Virus record (IMG/VR): IMGVR_UViG_3300034106_000087
Span: 1-22,527 of that record
Strand: one strand, 5' to 3'
Origin: a virus
Length of the DNA stretch: 22,527 bases
The translations under genes and the position numbers were made by a program. The notes under the pieces were generated by a model. The model saw nothing but the letters and a program-made list of their open reading frames with translations. It had not been told where the DNA came from and searched no databases. This document shows, piece after piece, positions 13,903 to 21,019 of this stretch (position 1 is the first letter of the stretch; each line of letters starts with the position of its first letter).

Positions 13903-15107
13903 TAAATCACCGCGCCGTTTATAACGACAAACTGAATAACAATAGCCTCCGACAATGAGCCAAGAGTGACATTCCGTACATTGATGCTTGCGCTACCGGC
14001 GCTGACCTGTGCGTTAAGTGTGTATGCGCCAGCCGTGCCTGCGCTTACATGATTTAAAATTAACACATCGTTTGCTTCAATAATTGTATTGGTCAATACA
14101 AAACTGACGGTGGTTGATGCGTTAAGTGCCGCAGCGTCCATGGTAATTTGACCACTTTGTTTGCTCAGCGTCACCCCAGTAGATTTGCTTGTTGCTTGCG
14201 TTACTGTACCACCCGCACCAGCGGCATAGCCTACTTTGCCAGTGCCACCATTATTGATAATGCTACCAACGGTTGAAAGAAAAGAGGTCAGCGCAAGACT
14301 TGTGCCAGTAGCCGCACCAATGACTGGTGTTACCAATGTTGGCGTGTTAGCAAATACATTTGCACCCGTGCCGGTTTCGTCCGTCAGCGCAGCCGCAAGA
14401 TTTGCGCTTGATGGCGTTGCCAAAAAGGTTGCCACATTCGCAGCCAAACCAGATACGCCAGTTCCAATGGGCAAGCCTGTGCAATTAGTCAACGTTCCAG
14501 AAGTTGGTATGCCAATAATTGGCGTCACCAAAGTCGGAGTGGTGTTGAACACCAGTAGACCCGTTCCGGTCTCGTCGGTCATTGCCGCCCGTAGATTGGC
14601 ACTTGATGGCGTTGCCAAGAACGTCTGGATGCCTGCTGCATAAACCGTCTCGGCATTGATCTGATACCAACTGTTCGTCGGCTGATAAAACCTGATTGCC
14701 GTTGCAGTCCCTGCCGCCAATGAGGTCACGCCACCATAAATTGCAGTTGCACCATTTAGCGCGATAGTCAATGAGGTGATTTCCTGCGTGGTCGTAATCA
14801 GTACCGAAGTGCCATCAGGCACACCAGTGTTCAACGGTAGGGTGATCGTGCCAGTTGCCAGCGTTCCAGCGGGTTGCAATAGCATCCACTGGTCATTGCT
14901 GACAGGAGTAGGTACGGTAATGTTGAAACCACTGCCCGGCACATAGAGATTAACCGCCAAAGTAGGCGATGCAAAACTCTGCTGAAAGAAAGTCAGCAAA
15001 CTGCCGATAGATGTGCGCCTCGCATCCCCGTTGTTCGGCGAATAGACGGGTAGCTGATCGCCGCTGGAAATCGTGCTGAGTACGGGTAACTGGTTGATCG
15101 TTGGCAT
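13902..15107 (-). CDS. Repeat-bearing structural or fibre-like protein (401 aa)
   Basis: The N-terminus MPTINQLPVLSTISSGDQLP with VYSPNNGDARRTS after it is an anchor-like opening found on phage fibre-like and minor structural proteins. Residues 162-199 and 227-264 are two copies of a 38-residue unit starting TFLATPSSANL and containing TDETGTG and TPTLVTP; 31 of 38 positions agree. Such units are common in fibre shafts. The C-terminal 100 residues are beta-rich. It sits between the gp4-like and gp10-like tail accessory genes, where P22 has nothing, so it may be a tail needle or fibre bound to the accessory ring. That is inference. An AAGGA site precedes the ATG. Confidence 0.75.
   Translation of the reverse strand: MPTINQLPVLSTISSGDQLPVYSPNNGDARRTSIGSLLTFFQQSFASPTLAVNLYVPGSGFNITVPTPVSNDQWMLLQPAGTLATGTITLPLNTGVPDGTSVLITTTQEITSLTIALNGATAIYGGVTSLAAGTATAIRFYQPTNSWYQINAETVYAAGIQTFLATPSSANLRAAMTDETGTGLLVFNTTPTLVTPIIGIPTSGTLTNCTGLPIGTGVSGLAANVATFLATPSSANLAAALTDETGTGANVFANTPTLVTPVIGAATGTSLALTSFLSTVGSIINNGGTGKVGYAAGAGGTVTQATSKSTGVTLSKQSGQITMDAAALNASTTVSFVLTNTIIEANDVLILNHVSAGTAGAYTLNAQVSAGSASINVRNVTLGSLSEAIVIQFVVINGAVI
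14316..14624 (-). repeat. Two copies of a 114-bp coding repeat
   Basis: Bases 14511-14624 and 14316-14429 encode the two 38-residue units of the 401-residue structural protein, separated by 81 bp of unrelated sequence. They agree at 31 of 38 residues, including TFLATPSSANL, TDETGTG and TPTLVTP. Confidence 0.85.
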
Positions 15108-15115
15108 GATTGTCC

Positions 15116-15598
15116 TTAGTAATACTCAAGCGGCCCATCAGGGCCAGCAGTAACCGGGTAATAGGGTGGCCGTACATACGGGTTATCGTAAACCCTCCAC
15201 GGCTTGTTACCAGCGCCAGCCGGCATGGTGCCTGGCAGTTGCTGCTCAAGCGGGAATGTGGCCCTTTGCAACAGAATGTCGTAACCCTGCTTTGCAGTGG
15301 TCTTGGTCTCGATCATCACCGTCTTGCCGAAACTTGGCGCCAGCCTGATGCCTAGACTACAAATGATTGCTTCATAGGCCGAATCAGGAACTAGGGTTTC
15401 CTCGTCCAGGCTGCTGTCCTGTGGACTCGATGGAAGTGGATAGCCAAGACGGATGCCCTTGGCGTTCCAGTCCGCCATCATTGCATCGAGGCGGCGTAGT
15501 GCTGATTGCAATTGCTCTGGTGCAAGATCAAAAACATAAGACGCGAGCCCGATTTCTTCAAAGGCGGCGCTTATGAATTGTCGTTTGGTGTAGCCCAT
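15116..15598 (-). CDS. Tail accessory factor, P22 gp4-like head-completion protein
   Basis: This 160-residue protein (P22 gp4 has 166) should be the first protein added to the portal after packaging, forming the ring below it. Family features are the opening KRQFISAAFEEIGLAS (about 4-19), then LQSALRRLDAMMADWNAKGI (about 32-51) and GYPLPSS, matching the LDDLEAMMAEW...GI...GY pattern of gp4. A further match is LGIRLAPSFGKT in the middle. P22 gp4 also has muralytic activity; no catalytic residue could be confirmed here. GAGGA at 15605-15609 fixes the ATG at 15598. The gene overlaps the end of the 117-residue gene by 28 bases. Confidence 0.88.
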   Translation of the reverse strand: MGYTKRQFISAAFEEIGLASYVFDLAPEQLQSALRRLDAMMADWNAKGIRLGYPLPSSPQDSSLDEETLVPDSAYEAIICSLGIRLAPSFGKTVMIETKTTAKQGYDILLQRATFPLEQQLPGTMPAGAGNKPWRVYDNPYVRPPYYPVTAGPDGPLEYY

Positions 15599-15924
15599 TG
15601 CAGTTCCTCGATGTGTTTCACCAGCGTTGCATCTGACCACCGCTTATCTACTTTTAGCCCGATCGCTTCGGCCTGCTGCAACATTTCAGCGCGAGTCGGT
15701 GGGCTGTCGTCTTTGATTGGCTCTTCAATGACTTCAGGCGTTTCAATGACTTTAGGCACTTCCACAACTTCAATACGAACGCGCCTTCCGATTGGCGATG
15801 GGCGAACTTGCTTGGTTGCTTTGCGCTCTACTGCCTGTGACTTTTTCAGTTTTCGCTTTTGCAGCCGCAACTCTTTCCACGGAGCAAGAGCCTTGGTTTT
15901 GACGATTGCGGCTGACTTGATCAT
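15571..15924 (-). CDS. Small protein with basic N-terminus and HeH/SAP-like C-terminal helix pair (117 aa)
   Basis: The N-terminal 55 residues are strongly basic (KELRLQKRKLKKSQ and KATKQVRPSPIGRRVR). A Pro/Glu/Val linker follows (VPKVIETPEVIEEPIKDD). The last part, PTRAEMLQQAEAIGLKVDKR at about 76-95 followed by WSDATLVKHIEEL, fits the pattern of short helix-extended-helix (HeH, SAP-like) motifs that phages carry at the ends of small virion proteins and that can bind nucleic acid or protein. The start is set by the ATGA overlap with the preceding 48-codon gene. It is followed by the gp4-like gene with a 28-base overlap. Exact function is unknown. Confidence 0.75.
   Translation of the reverse strand: MIKSAAIVKTKALAPWKELRLQKRKLKKSQAVERKATKQVRPSPIGRRVRIEVVEVPKVIETPEVIEEPIKDDSPPTRAEMLQQAEAIGLKVDKRWSDATLVKHIEELQWATPNDNS
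15605..15609 (-). promoter_or_regulatory. Ribosome site that fixes the gp4-like start
   Basis: AGGAG-type site (GAGGA) six bases before ATG 15598, inside the end of the upstream 117-residue gene. It selects this ATG over the in-frame extension to 15640. Confidence 0.65.
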
Positions 15925-16067
15925 TTCTTCATGGTCTTTTTTGCTGCTGGCTTTGCAGATTTGGTCATTCCATACGCCATTGCCACGGCTTGCTTTTGAG
16001 GCTTGCCTGCTTTCATTTCCTTTTTGACCATCTTGGACATCATGTCGCCCATCTTTTTACCCATCAT
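15921..16067 (-). CDS. Met/Lys-rich miniprotein (48 aa)
   Basis: A 48-codon gene starts MMGKKMGDMMSKMVKKEMKA and contains the segment GKPQKQAVAMAYGMTKSAKP (21-40), with a Lys-rich end. There are ten Met and thirteen Lys, with three acidic residues, so it is strongly basic and probably helical. A GGAG ribosome site lies six bases before the ATG, the frame is open to a TGA that overlaps the next start (ATGA), and it fills the gap between a terminator-like hairpin and the 117-residue gene. Small proteins with a GKPxKQAVAxA segment recur in phage structural modules as far as I recall, with no known role. It is easily missed because of its length. Confidence 0.75.
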   Translation of the reverse strand: MMGKKMGDMMSKMVKKEMKAGKPQKQAVAMAYGMTKSAKPAAKKTMKK

Positions 16068-16077
16068 AGTGTTCTCC

Positions 16078-16112
16078 AAAAGTTAAACAGGCCAACATCT
16101 CTGCTGGCCTGT
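16078..16112 (-). terminator. Strong hairpin after the head genes, likely partial intrinsic terminator
   Basis: On the minus strand ACAGGCCAGC and GTTGGCCTGT pair over 10 bp (one G-T) around the loop AGAGAT, at 16087-16112. It is followed by TTAACTTTT, an interrupted T-run. It lies just after the 204-residue gene stop (16119) and directly before the GGAG site of the 48-codon gene. It would reduce, not abolish, read-through from the abundant head genes to the tail genes. Confidence 0.6.
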
Positions 16113-16118
16113 CAGGGT

Positions 16119-16733
16119 TTAACCGCCGATACGATAAACAACAAACGTGTCTGCCGCAGTCTTACGGACACGGAATCGTGCAGATGCACCAGACGTTGCA
16201 GCAGTTGCAGCAGAGCCAACAATGGTCACACCTGTATTAACCGTGATGGTCAAAGCAAATGCAGCTAAAGTGATGACGCTGAAGTCAAACGAATCACCGA
16301 TTGCCCACTCAGTTGCCAAATCAAGGTTTGCACCTGTTGGCAATTGAATGTCACGGGCTGAAGTTGGAGTAGCAGTGATGATGCCTGTCAACACGTTGGC
16401 AGCAGTTGCCACCATCGAGCCGCCATCAGCTATGTTGGCTGGCGCACCCTGAGGTTGCCAGTTGCCATTGTTACTGATGTCAGGAGCAACGCCCACCGAA
16501 TAGTACGCACCAGATGCGCCTGCCTGAATCGTCACGCTGGTAGCAGCGCTAAATGCAGCAGACACATAGGTGGTGTTCTCGACTACGGTCAGCAAGTCTT
16601 GCGATTCTGGAAAGTTGGGATAACCAACTTCCTGAAACACGCTTGCCGACGAATAGGCTTGAACGGCGATTTTTTCGCCAGACGGCACAGTAACGGTAAC
16701 CGTACCCTGTGCAAAAACTACGTTGTAACTCAT
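16119..16733 (-). CDS. Head decoration-type structural protein (204 aa)
   Basis: This Ala/Thr/Val/Ser-rich, predicted beta protein has few charged residues. It starts MSYNVVFAQGTVTVTVPSGE, and the middle (about 55-100) is beta strands rich in Ser, Thr and Ala. Near the end ARFRVRKTAADTFVVYRIGG resembles the closing strand of other phage structural proteins of this type. It comes directly after the coat gene with nine bases between and a TAAGGA ribosome site, so production close to coat level is likely. A head decoration or head-stabilising protein is the best guess. No named family was recognised. A strong hairpin follows it. Confidence 0.75.
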   Translation of the reverse strand: MSYNVVFAQGTVTVTVPSGEKIAVQAYSSASVFQEVGYPNFPESQDLLTVVENTTYVSAAFSAATSVTIQAGASGAYYSVGVAPDISNNGNWQPQGAPANIADGGSMVATAANVLTGIITATPTSARDIQLPTGANLDLATEWAIGDSFDFSVITLAAFALTITVNTGVTIVGSAATAATSGASARFRVRKTAADTFVVYRIGG

Positions 16734-16742
16734 GATTTTTCC

Positions 16743-18032
16743 TTAAGGAGTTTGGTTGAACAACAGAATGCCGGACATTTCTGGCTGCTTGTTGACCACG
16801 CCAAACAGGGTATCGAGACGATACTTGGTTTTCATCGTGTTCACATCGTACTGCTTCTGCATGACCAGCTCGATGCCCTGATCGGTGGAGGCGCGCATTA
16901 CTGCAACACCAGCATCAGACGGGACAGCGTAACGGCCAGGGAGAATCTCCAACGCATCTTTCTGCCAGAAGCAGTTGATTGGCGCAGCATCCACATTCAG
17001 GCGATTGATGGTGCGGCCAGATGCAGCAGTCACGATCACGTTTTGATACTGCAACTCGGCATCAGTCCCACCCTGTGCGGAAATGATCGGAGGCGTGATA
17101 ACGCAAGTGGTCGAATTGGTCACGCTCACCACACGGAAGGTCTTGGAGAATCCAGTACCCTGCTTCGTGATGTGATGCACAGCCTCAACACCTTCGATTT
17201 CTATTGCAGTCCCTGCTGGCAGATCGGTGGTGCTGGAAACGGTAATCGTCTGGAAACGATTGTCCACGTTGGCAGTCTCACCAGTTACCGCAGTAGAGGT
17301 AGCAACCGGCACGTAGTAGTTGTTTGCCGCAGCTAAAGTGCTCATCGTAGGATCAGAACCAGTTGCCGCGGCAATACGATTTGCGTAGTCAAGCTTATAG
17401 GTCTCAAAGCCTGCAACCATGCCGACAAAAGAACGCTCAAACGCAGTGTTTGATTTGTTCCCTGCGAAACTACGCGATACCGATGCACCACCGCCACCAC
17501 CCGCGATATTGCCTGCAATGCCGTTGTAGTCGCGGCTGGACAGTGCCAGATAACGATCGAAGGCTTGGACGCCCTGCTCGTTCATGATGCTATCGCACAG
17601 AGCCACATCATCGTAATCACCAGCGGCAGTGCTGACAGTTACCACCAGCGAACCGAGGTTTGCCGCAGCATTCATGATGGCGATGTTGATATCGCTTGCG
17701 AGTTTCTGCTTTGCAGCTTCGCCCAAACGACCTTCTTGCAATGCGTCACGCAACTCCAAAGCGTCCAGAATGAACGGCACAGACTTCTGAAAGCCGAGCG
17801 TTGCAGGAACGGACAACTGCGTATATGCGGTGAAATTGTTCGTCTGATCCATTCCATCATACGATTGCGCGATGTAGGGCTGCGGACGATAAATGACGTT
17901 GTTGGTTCGTTCCATCATCGAACCGTCAGTGTTGTAGACGGATACGTTGCGGGACAGAACCAGAGCGTCGTTAAAGCCTTCGAGAATATCCTCGAAAGCA
18001 ACGCGCTCTTCCTTGCTGAATGAATTGCTCAT
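16743..18032 (-). CDS. Major capsid (coat) protein, P22 gp5 family
   Basis: This 429-residue coat protein matches P22 gp5 in length (430) and domain plan: HK97-like core with an inserted I-domain. The I-domain boundaries show in NVDNRFQTITVSSTTDLPAG (255-274), aligned by eye to VDNRFATVTLSATT of P22, followed by IEIEGVEAVHHITKQ and TFRVVSVTNSTTCVITPP (298-315). The core has ANLGSLVVTV near 124-133 and NRLNVDAAPINCFWQKDALE around 343-362, similar to P22 NILN...TNVFWADDAI. The shell is built from several hundred copies, guided by the scaffold upstream. A GGAG site lies five Ts before the ATG and is partly covered by a predicted stem. It is followed by the 204-residue gene. Confidence 0.92.
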   Translation of the reverse strand: MSNSFSKEERVAFEDILEGFNDALVLSRNVSVYNTDGSMMERTNNVIYRPQPYIAQSYDGMDQTNNFTAYTQLSVPATLGFQKSVPFILDALELRDALQEGRLGEAAKQKLASDINIAIMNAAANLGSLVVTVSTAAGDYDDVALCDSIMNEQGVQAFDRYLALSSRDYNGIAGNIAGGGGGASVSRSFAGNKSNTAFERSFVGMVAGFETYKLDYANRIAAATGSDPTMSTLAAANNYYVPVATSTAVTGETANVDNRFQTITVSSTTDLPAGTAIEIEGVEAVHHITKQGTGFSKTFRVVSVTNSTTCVITPPIISAQGGTDAELQYQNVIVTAASGRTINRLNVDAAPINCFWQKDALEILPGRYAVPSDAGVAVMRASTDQGIELVMQKQYDVNTMKTKYRLDTLFGVVNKQPEMSGILLFNQTP

Positions 18033-18037
18033 AAAAA

Positions 18038-18094
18038 CTCCATTGGTTGAATAAAAAACACGGCATTGCTGCCACTTTCCTTACTCACCAATGG
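18038..18094 (-). promoter_or_regulatory. Coat-gene leader: 8-bp inverted repeat reaching the ribosome site
   Basis: CCATTGGT at 18094-18087 and ACCAATGG at 18047-18040 (minus strand) are perfect complements. They enclose the terminator-like hairpin at 18053-18075. The second arm provides the first two bases of the coat GGAG ribosome site (18041-18038). Folded, the long stem would hide part of that site. A regulatory role is inferred. Confidence 0.45.
18053..18075 (-). terminator. Terminator-like hairpin between scaffold and coat genes
   Basis: GTGGCA, a GCAA loop and TGCCGT (18075-18060) form a stem of four Watson-Crick pairs plus two G-T pairs, with a GNRA-type loop. It is followed after one base by six Ts (18058-18053). 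This is the layout of a weak intrinsic terminator, about 20 bases before the coat start. It could set the scaffold to coat ratio, or end a transcript if a coat promoter lies nearby; no clear promoter was seen in the 119-base gap. Confidence 0.5.
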
Positions 18095-18151
18095 GCTGGC
18101 GGGGGCCATTCAACTGCTATTTTATTGGGCTAGCGACACCCGTTTAGCGCA

Positions 18152-18928
18152 TTATGCCTTTTTCTGGCGCTTGTATGCAATGACCTTGGTCATATTACCA
18201 GTTCGGGCTGCTTCTTCCCGCAGTCGTTCAAGTTGTGAGTCCACCGCGCCAGATGATCGGCCAGTACCTGTAACAACACGTTCAGGTGCGGGTGCTTGCT
18301 TTCGATTGGTAACTTTCATATCTTTCTCCAGTTTAGCAACGGCAAAGGCAAACTTTACCGGGTCTTTGATTTCTGCCAGTTCTTTGGCCTTCTTTGGGTT
18401 CCTGCCGAGCGCATAGATAACCAATGCAGGATTATCAGCACCCTGAAGCATTACTCCTTGTTGGGTAACGCTGAATAGTTCCTGTGCTACCGCCTCGGCA
18501 TCCTCATAGTCTTTGACGCGCAGTTCTGCTTTTGCCTTGGTGTAGCTGTCCAGCTTAGACTGCCAGGCGCGATTTTGGTTCTGCACCTCGGCATCTTGCT
18601 TGGCGTTAACGTCATCGTTTTTGCGCTTGCGCTCAAACCAGTTACTCAGTGCGTCCTCGTATTTCTCAGCGTCGTAGTCGTGATCCTCCAGCTTTGGCTT
18701 ATTGCCTATCACCACTGGTTTTATCTCCGATGGTGCAACCTGTAGCCTGCCTTGCAGCTCACGGTTCTGCCGTTGCAGTTCTCGGTTTGTCTTACGCAGT
18801 TCACGCACCCACTCAGGCGCATGGGCTGGTTCTTCTTGCGCTTGTGGCTCTTCTTCGCCAATAGTAACAACTACCTCTTCTTCCACCTCGTCAACGATTT
18901 CGCTGATTTCCTCGATTTCATCTTCCAT
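18152..18928 (-). CDS. Scaffolding protein, P22 gp8-like position
   Basis: This 258-residue, highly charged helical protein (P22 gp8 is 303) lies between portal and coat, the scaffold position. The N-terminus is acidic (residues 1-35, EEISEIVDEVEEEVVV). APEWVRELRKTNRELQRQN (about 36-54) starts a coiled coil. The middle holds LEDHDYDAEKYEDALSNWFE. The basic end, including LERLREEAARTGNMTKVIAY and then KRQKKA, matches the coat-binding helical hairpin expected at the C-terminus of such scaffolds. It should direct coat assembly and then exit. AAGGG lies five bases before the ATG at 18928; a GTG two codons earlier is too close to that site. A 119-base non-coding strip follows it. Confidence 0.82.
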   Translation of the reverse strand: MEDEIEEISEIVDEVEEEVVVTIGEEEPQAQEEPAHAPEWVRELRKTNRELQRQNRELQGRLQVAPSEIKPVVIGNKPKLEDHDYDAEKYEDALSNWFERKRKNDDVNAKQDAEVQNQNRAWQSKLDSYTKAKAELRVKDYEDAEAVAQELFSVTQQGVMLQGADNPALVIYALGRNPKKAKELAEIKDPVKFAFAVAKLEKDMKVTNRKQAPAPERVVTGTGRSSGAVDSQLERLREEAARTGNMTKVIAYKRQKKA

Positions 18929-18933
18929 TTTCA

Positions 18934-18938
18934 CCCTT
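18934..18938 (-). promoter_or_regulatory. Ribosome site that fixes the scaffold start
   Basis: AAGGG lies five bases before ATG 18928. The GTG at 18934 overlaps this site and therefore cannot use it. Confidence 0.6.
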
Positions 18939-18950
18939 CAAACTCACGCA

Positions 18951-21014
18951 TTAAACCGGCTGCGTGGTTGCCGTTGCCTGCTGTTGGATACCTCCACCAA
19001 TTTGCTCGGCAAGTTTCAGAGCGTGATCTTGCGAATCAATGTCCACCTTGCTGAGTGTTTGAACAGTTTGAGCTTTTTTCAGTTCAGCGCTAGCAATAGT
19101 CTCCACAGTATCAGCCCGAGCCTTCTCAGCCTTGGCCTGCGCTTCCTGCGTCACTGCCATTATGTACTGTGCATTTGGGTCAGGTTGGGCATTCTGAGCC
19201 GCTGCTTCTAATTGCTTGGCTTCTTCCTCATTTGGTTTCATAACTCCAGATTGAACCATTTGCTTACGGAAATAATCCCTAACATCAGAAATTCCCTCTC
19301 CTTCCATATTCTGGAAAGCCATAGCCAGCAACACCTGTTGGGTTTGTGGGTCTTGAGTTAATTGCAGCATACCTATAACAGAACGCACCGTAGCCTGACG
19401 CTGACTGTTGGACGACGGCCCGACTTGCGCCACAACATCAAACGTGGCATCGCTAAGATCGTTACCCGTCATCATTGCACCAGTCTCTTGGTCGATCATC
19501 GGCTGCATCAGTTCGACCATGCCAGTATCACCAGTTGCCGCAATGGTCTTCATCTTGCGCTTATCTTCCGTGTAAATCTCCTTTGCCATGCTCAACCAGA
19601 TTTCACCACTGCGTTTCATGCCCTTGGAAAAGTTGCTCATGTAAATGAACGTCTGCATATCTAAACGGGTTTGAATCATCTCAACCGCTTTGCCAGATAC
19701 GTTCGACACGATCTTGTCAGCACCCTGTGGGTTGCCCAAAATGTCCTGCATGTCCTGCTCTGTAATCTGCAAGAGTGCTGCCATTGCCGGTGGAATTGCT
19801 GCGCTGCGGGTATAGGCAACAGGGCCAGCAACCTGCGTGTTGCCATCCGGCCCGGTTATCGGGTTGACCAGCAGATAAGGGTAATTCTTAAGATTGTCTT
19901 CTGCCCACATTACCTGATGCCCTGCTACCTGTTCGGGTGTCATGATGGGCTTTTCGATGCTGGACAATGCGCTGATTTCTCCGAGCTTGGACAGCTGCAT
20001 ATTCTTTAGGCGCTGCGCATCCTTGGCCAGCCTGACAGCACCCATGCATCGCTCGATGTTGTCCACAAACCAGCGCTTGCCATAAACAACCACTATAGGT
20101 ATGCACTTGCCTGCGATGTAGCCAGCATCCTCCAGCACCTTGCCGCCACTCATAATGTATTTGCGAACACGCATTCGCTTGATACGCTTTTGGCGCACCT
20201 CGCGAGTGCCGATTGCCATCAGGGTTTCCTCAAGCGTCTCGTCGTTCACAAAATCTGTTGCCGTGTAGCGTTCCTCACTTCCGTCAATCGCCTCAAATAT
20301 TCGGATTGTCTCGGCCTTCTCCTCAATCTTGTAGTATTCAGCAACAAACACAATGTCAGGCGTTGACCAGTCAAACTCGTACTGGTGAATGATCTTGGGC
20401 CAGTCTGTCGGGTCATCGTTGTAGATTTCCTTGTAGCTGTCTCGGGTCATGCTGGTGACCACAAAACAGAACTTGGCGTCTGATTTGTCCTGGCGCTTGG
20501 AATTCAGGTCGAAAAATACACTGCTGTCAGCATCAAAAATTGGCTCAATGCGAATGCGCTGTCGATCATCTTCCGGGTCTTCCTCATCCTCATAGACAGA
20601 GCGCAGCCGCCAAGCACCAATTCCACCGCCCACAGCCTCTTCAAAAGCATTGTCATACGCCTCATCAGCCACGGATGCTTGCTCATCAGCGCGGTACAGG
20701 CCATCGCAGACCTCGGCCAGCTTGTCGTTCTTTGCGCCGTCCTTGCTCACATAGTCAACAGTGATCCGGTTATTGCGGTACTCATTGACAATCCGAATGA
20801 CCGCCAGCATGATCTTGTTTACCTCAAACCTTGGCTTGTTCTCGTACTGGTCATAGAGTGGTCCTTCCCACTGTGCGCCACAAAGGCTGTAAAAACGCCG
20901 GTCTTGCAGGCATTGCAAGCGCTCGTCACGCAGCGCGGTCTGGATGTCGTTGAACTGGCGCAGCGCATCAGAGTGCAGATTAGCAAGGCGTTGGTCGTTG
21001 GGAATTCGTGCCAT
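18951..21014 (-). CDS. Portal protein, P22 gp1 family
   Basis: This 687-residue portal (P22 gp1 has 725) should form the dodecameric channel for DNA entry and exit at one vertex. Family text includes the opening RIPNDQRLANLHSDALRQFN (3-22) with RFYSLCGAQWEG, then YRNNRITVDYVSKDGAKNDK, CIPIVVVYGKRWFVDNIERC and the channel-side helix MIQTRLDMQTFIYMSNFSKG. The final 100 or so residues (from about EEEAKQLEAAAQN) are Ala/Gln/Lys-rich helix, as in the C-terminal barrel of P22 portal. The true ATG is 21014, with GGAG nine bases before; a TTG at 21029 lies inside that ribosome site and is rejected. Five bases separate it from the terminase stop. Confidence 0.92.
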   Translation of the reverse strand: MARIPNDQRLANLHSDALRQFNDIQTALRDERLQCLQDRRFYSLCGAQWEGPLYDQYENKPRFEVNKIMLAVIRIVNEYRNNRITVDYVSKDGAKNDKLAEVCDGLYRADEQASVADEAYDNAFEEAVGGGIGAWRLRSVYEDEEDPEDDRQRIRIEPIFDADSSVFFDLNSKRQDKSDAKFCFVVTSMTRDSYKEIYNDDPTDWPKIIHQYEFDWSTPDIVFVAEYYKIEEKAETIRIFEAIDGSEERYTATDFVNDETLEETLMAIGTREVRQKRIKRMRVRKYIMSGGKVLEDAGYIAGKCIPIVVVYGKRWFVDNIERCMGAVRLAKDAQRLKNMQLSKLGEISALSSIEKPIMTPEQVAGHQVMWAEDNLKNYPYLLVNPITGPDGNTQVAGPVAYTRSAAIPPAMAALLQITEQDMQDILGNPQGADKIVSNVSGKAVEMIQTRLDMQTFIYMSNFSKGMKRSGEIWLSMAKEIYTEDKRKMKTIAATGDTGMVELMQPMIDQETGAMMTGNDLSDATFDVVAQVGPSSNSQRQATVRSVIGMLQLTQDPQTQQVLLAMAFQNMEGEGISDVRDYFRKQMVQSGVMKPNEEEAKQLEAAAQNAQPDPNAQYIMAVTQEAQAKAEKARADTVETIASAELKKAQTVQTLSKVDIDSQDHALKLAEQIGGGIQQQATATTQPV

Positions 21015-21019
21015 TAAAT

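Noticed and set aside
16455-17336. Open plus-strand frame of 293 codons opposite the coat gene
   Set aside because: No family resemblance, Arg/His/Cys-rich text, and fully antisense to a well-recognised P22-type coat protein.
18076-18151. Promoter for the coat gene
   Set aside because: A TAAAAT-like box is present but no acceptable -35 box lies at the right distance, so no promoter is called.
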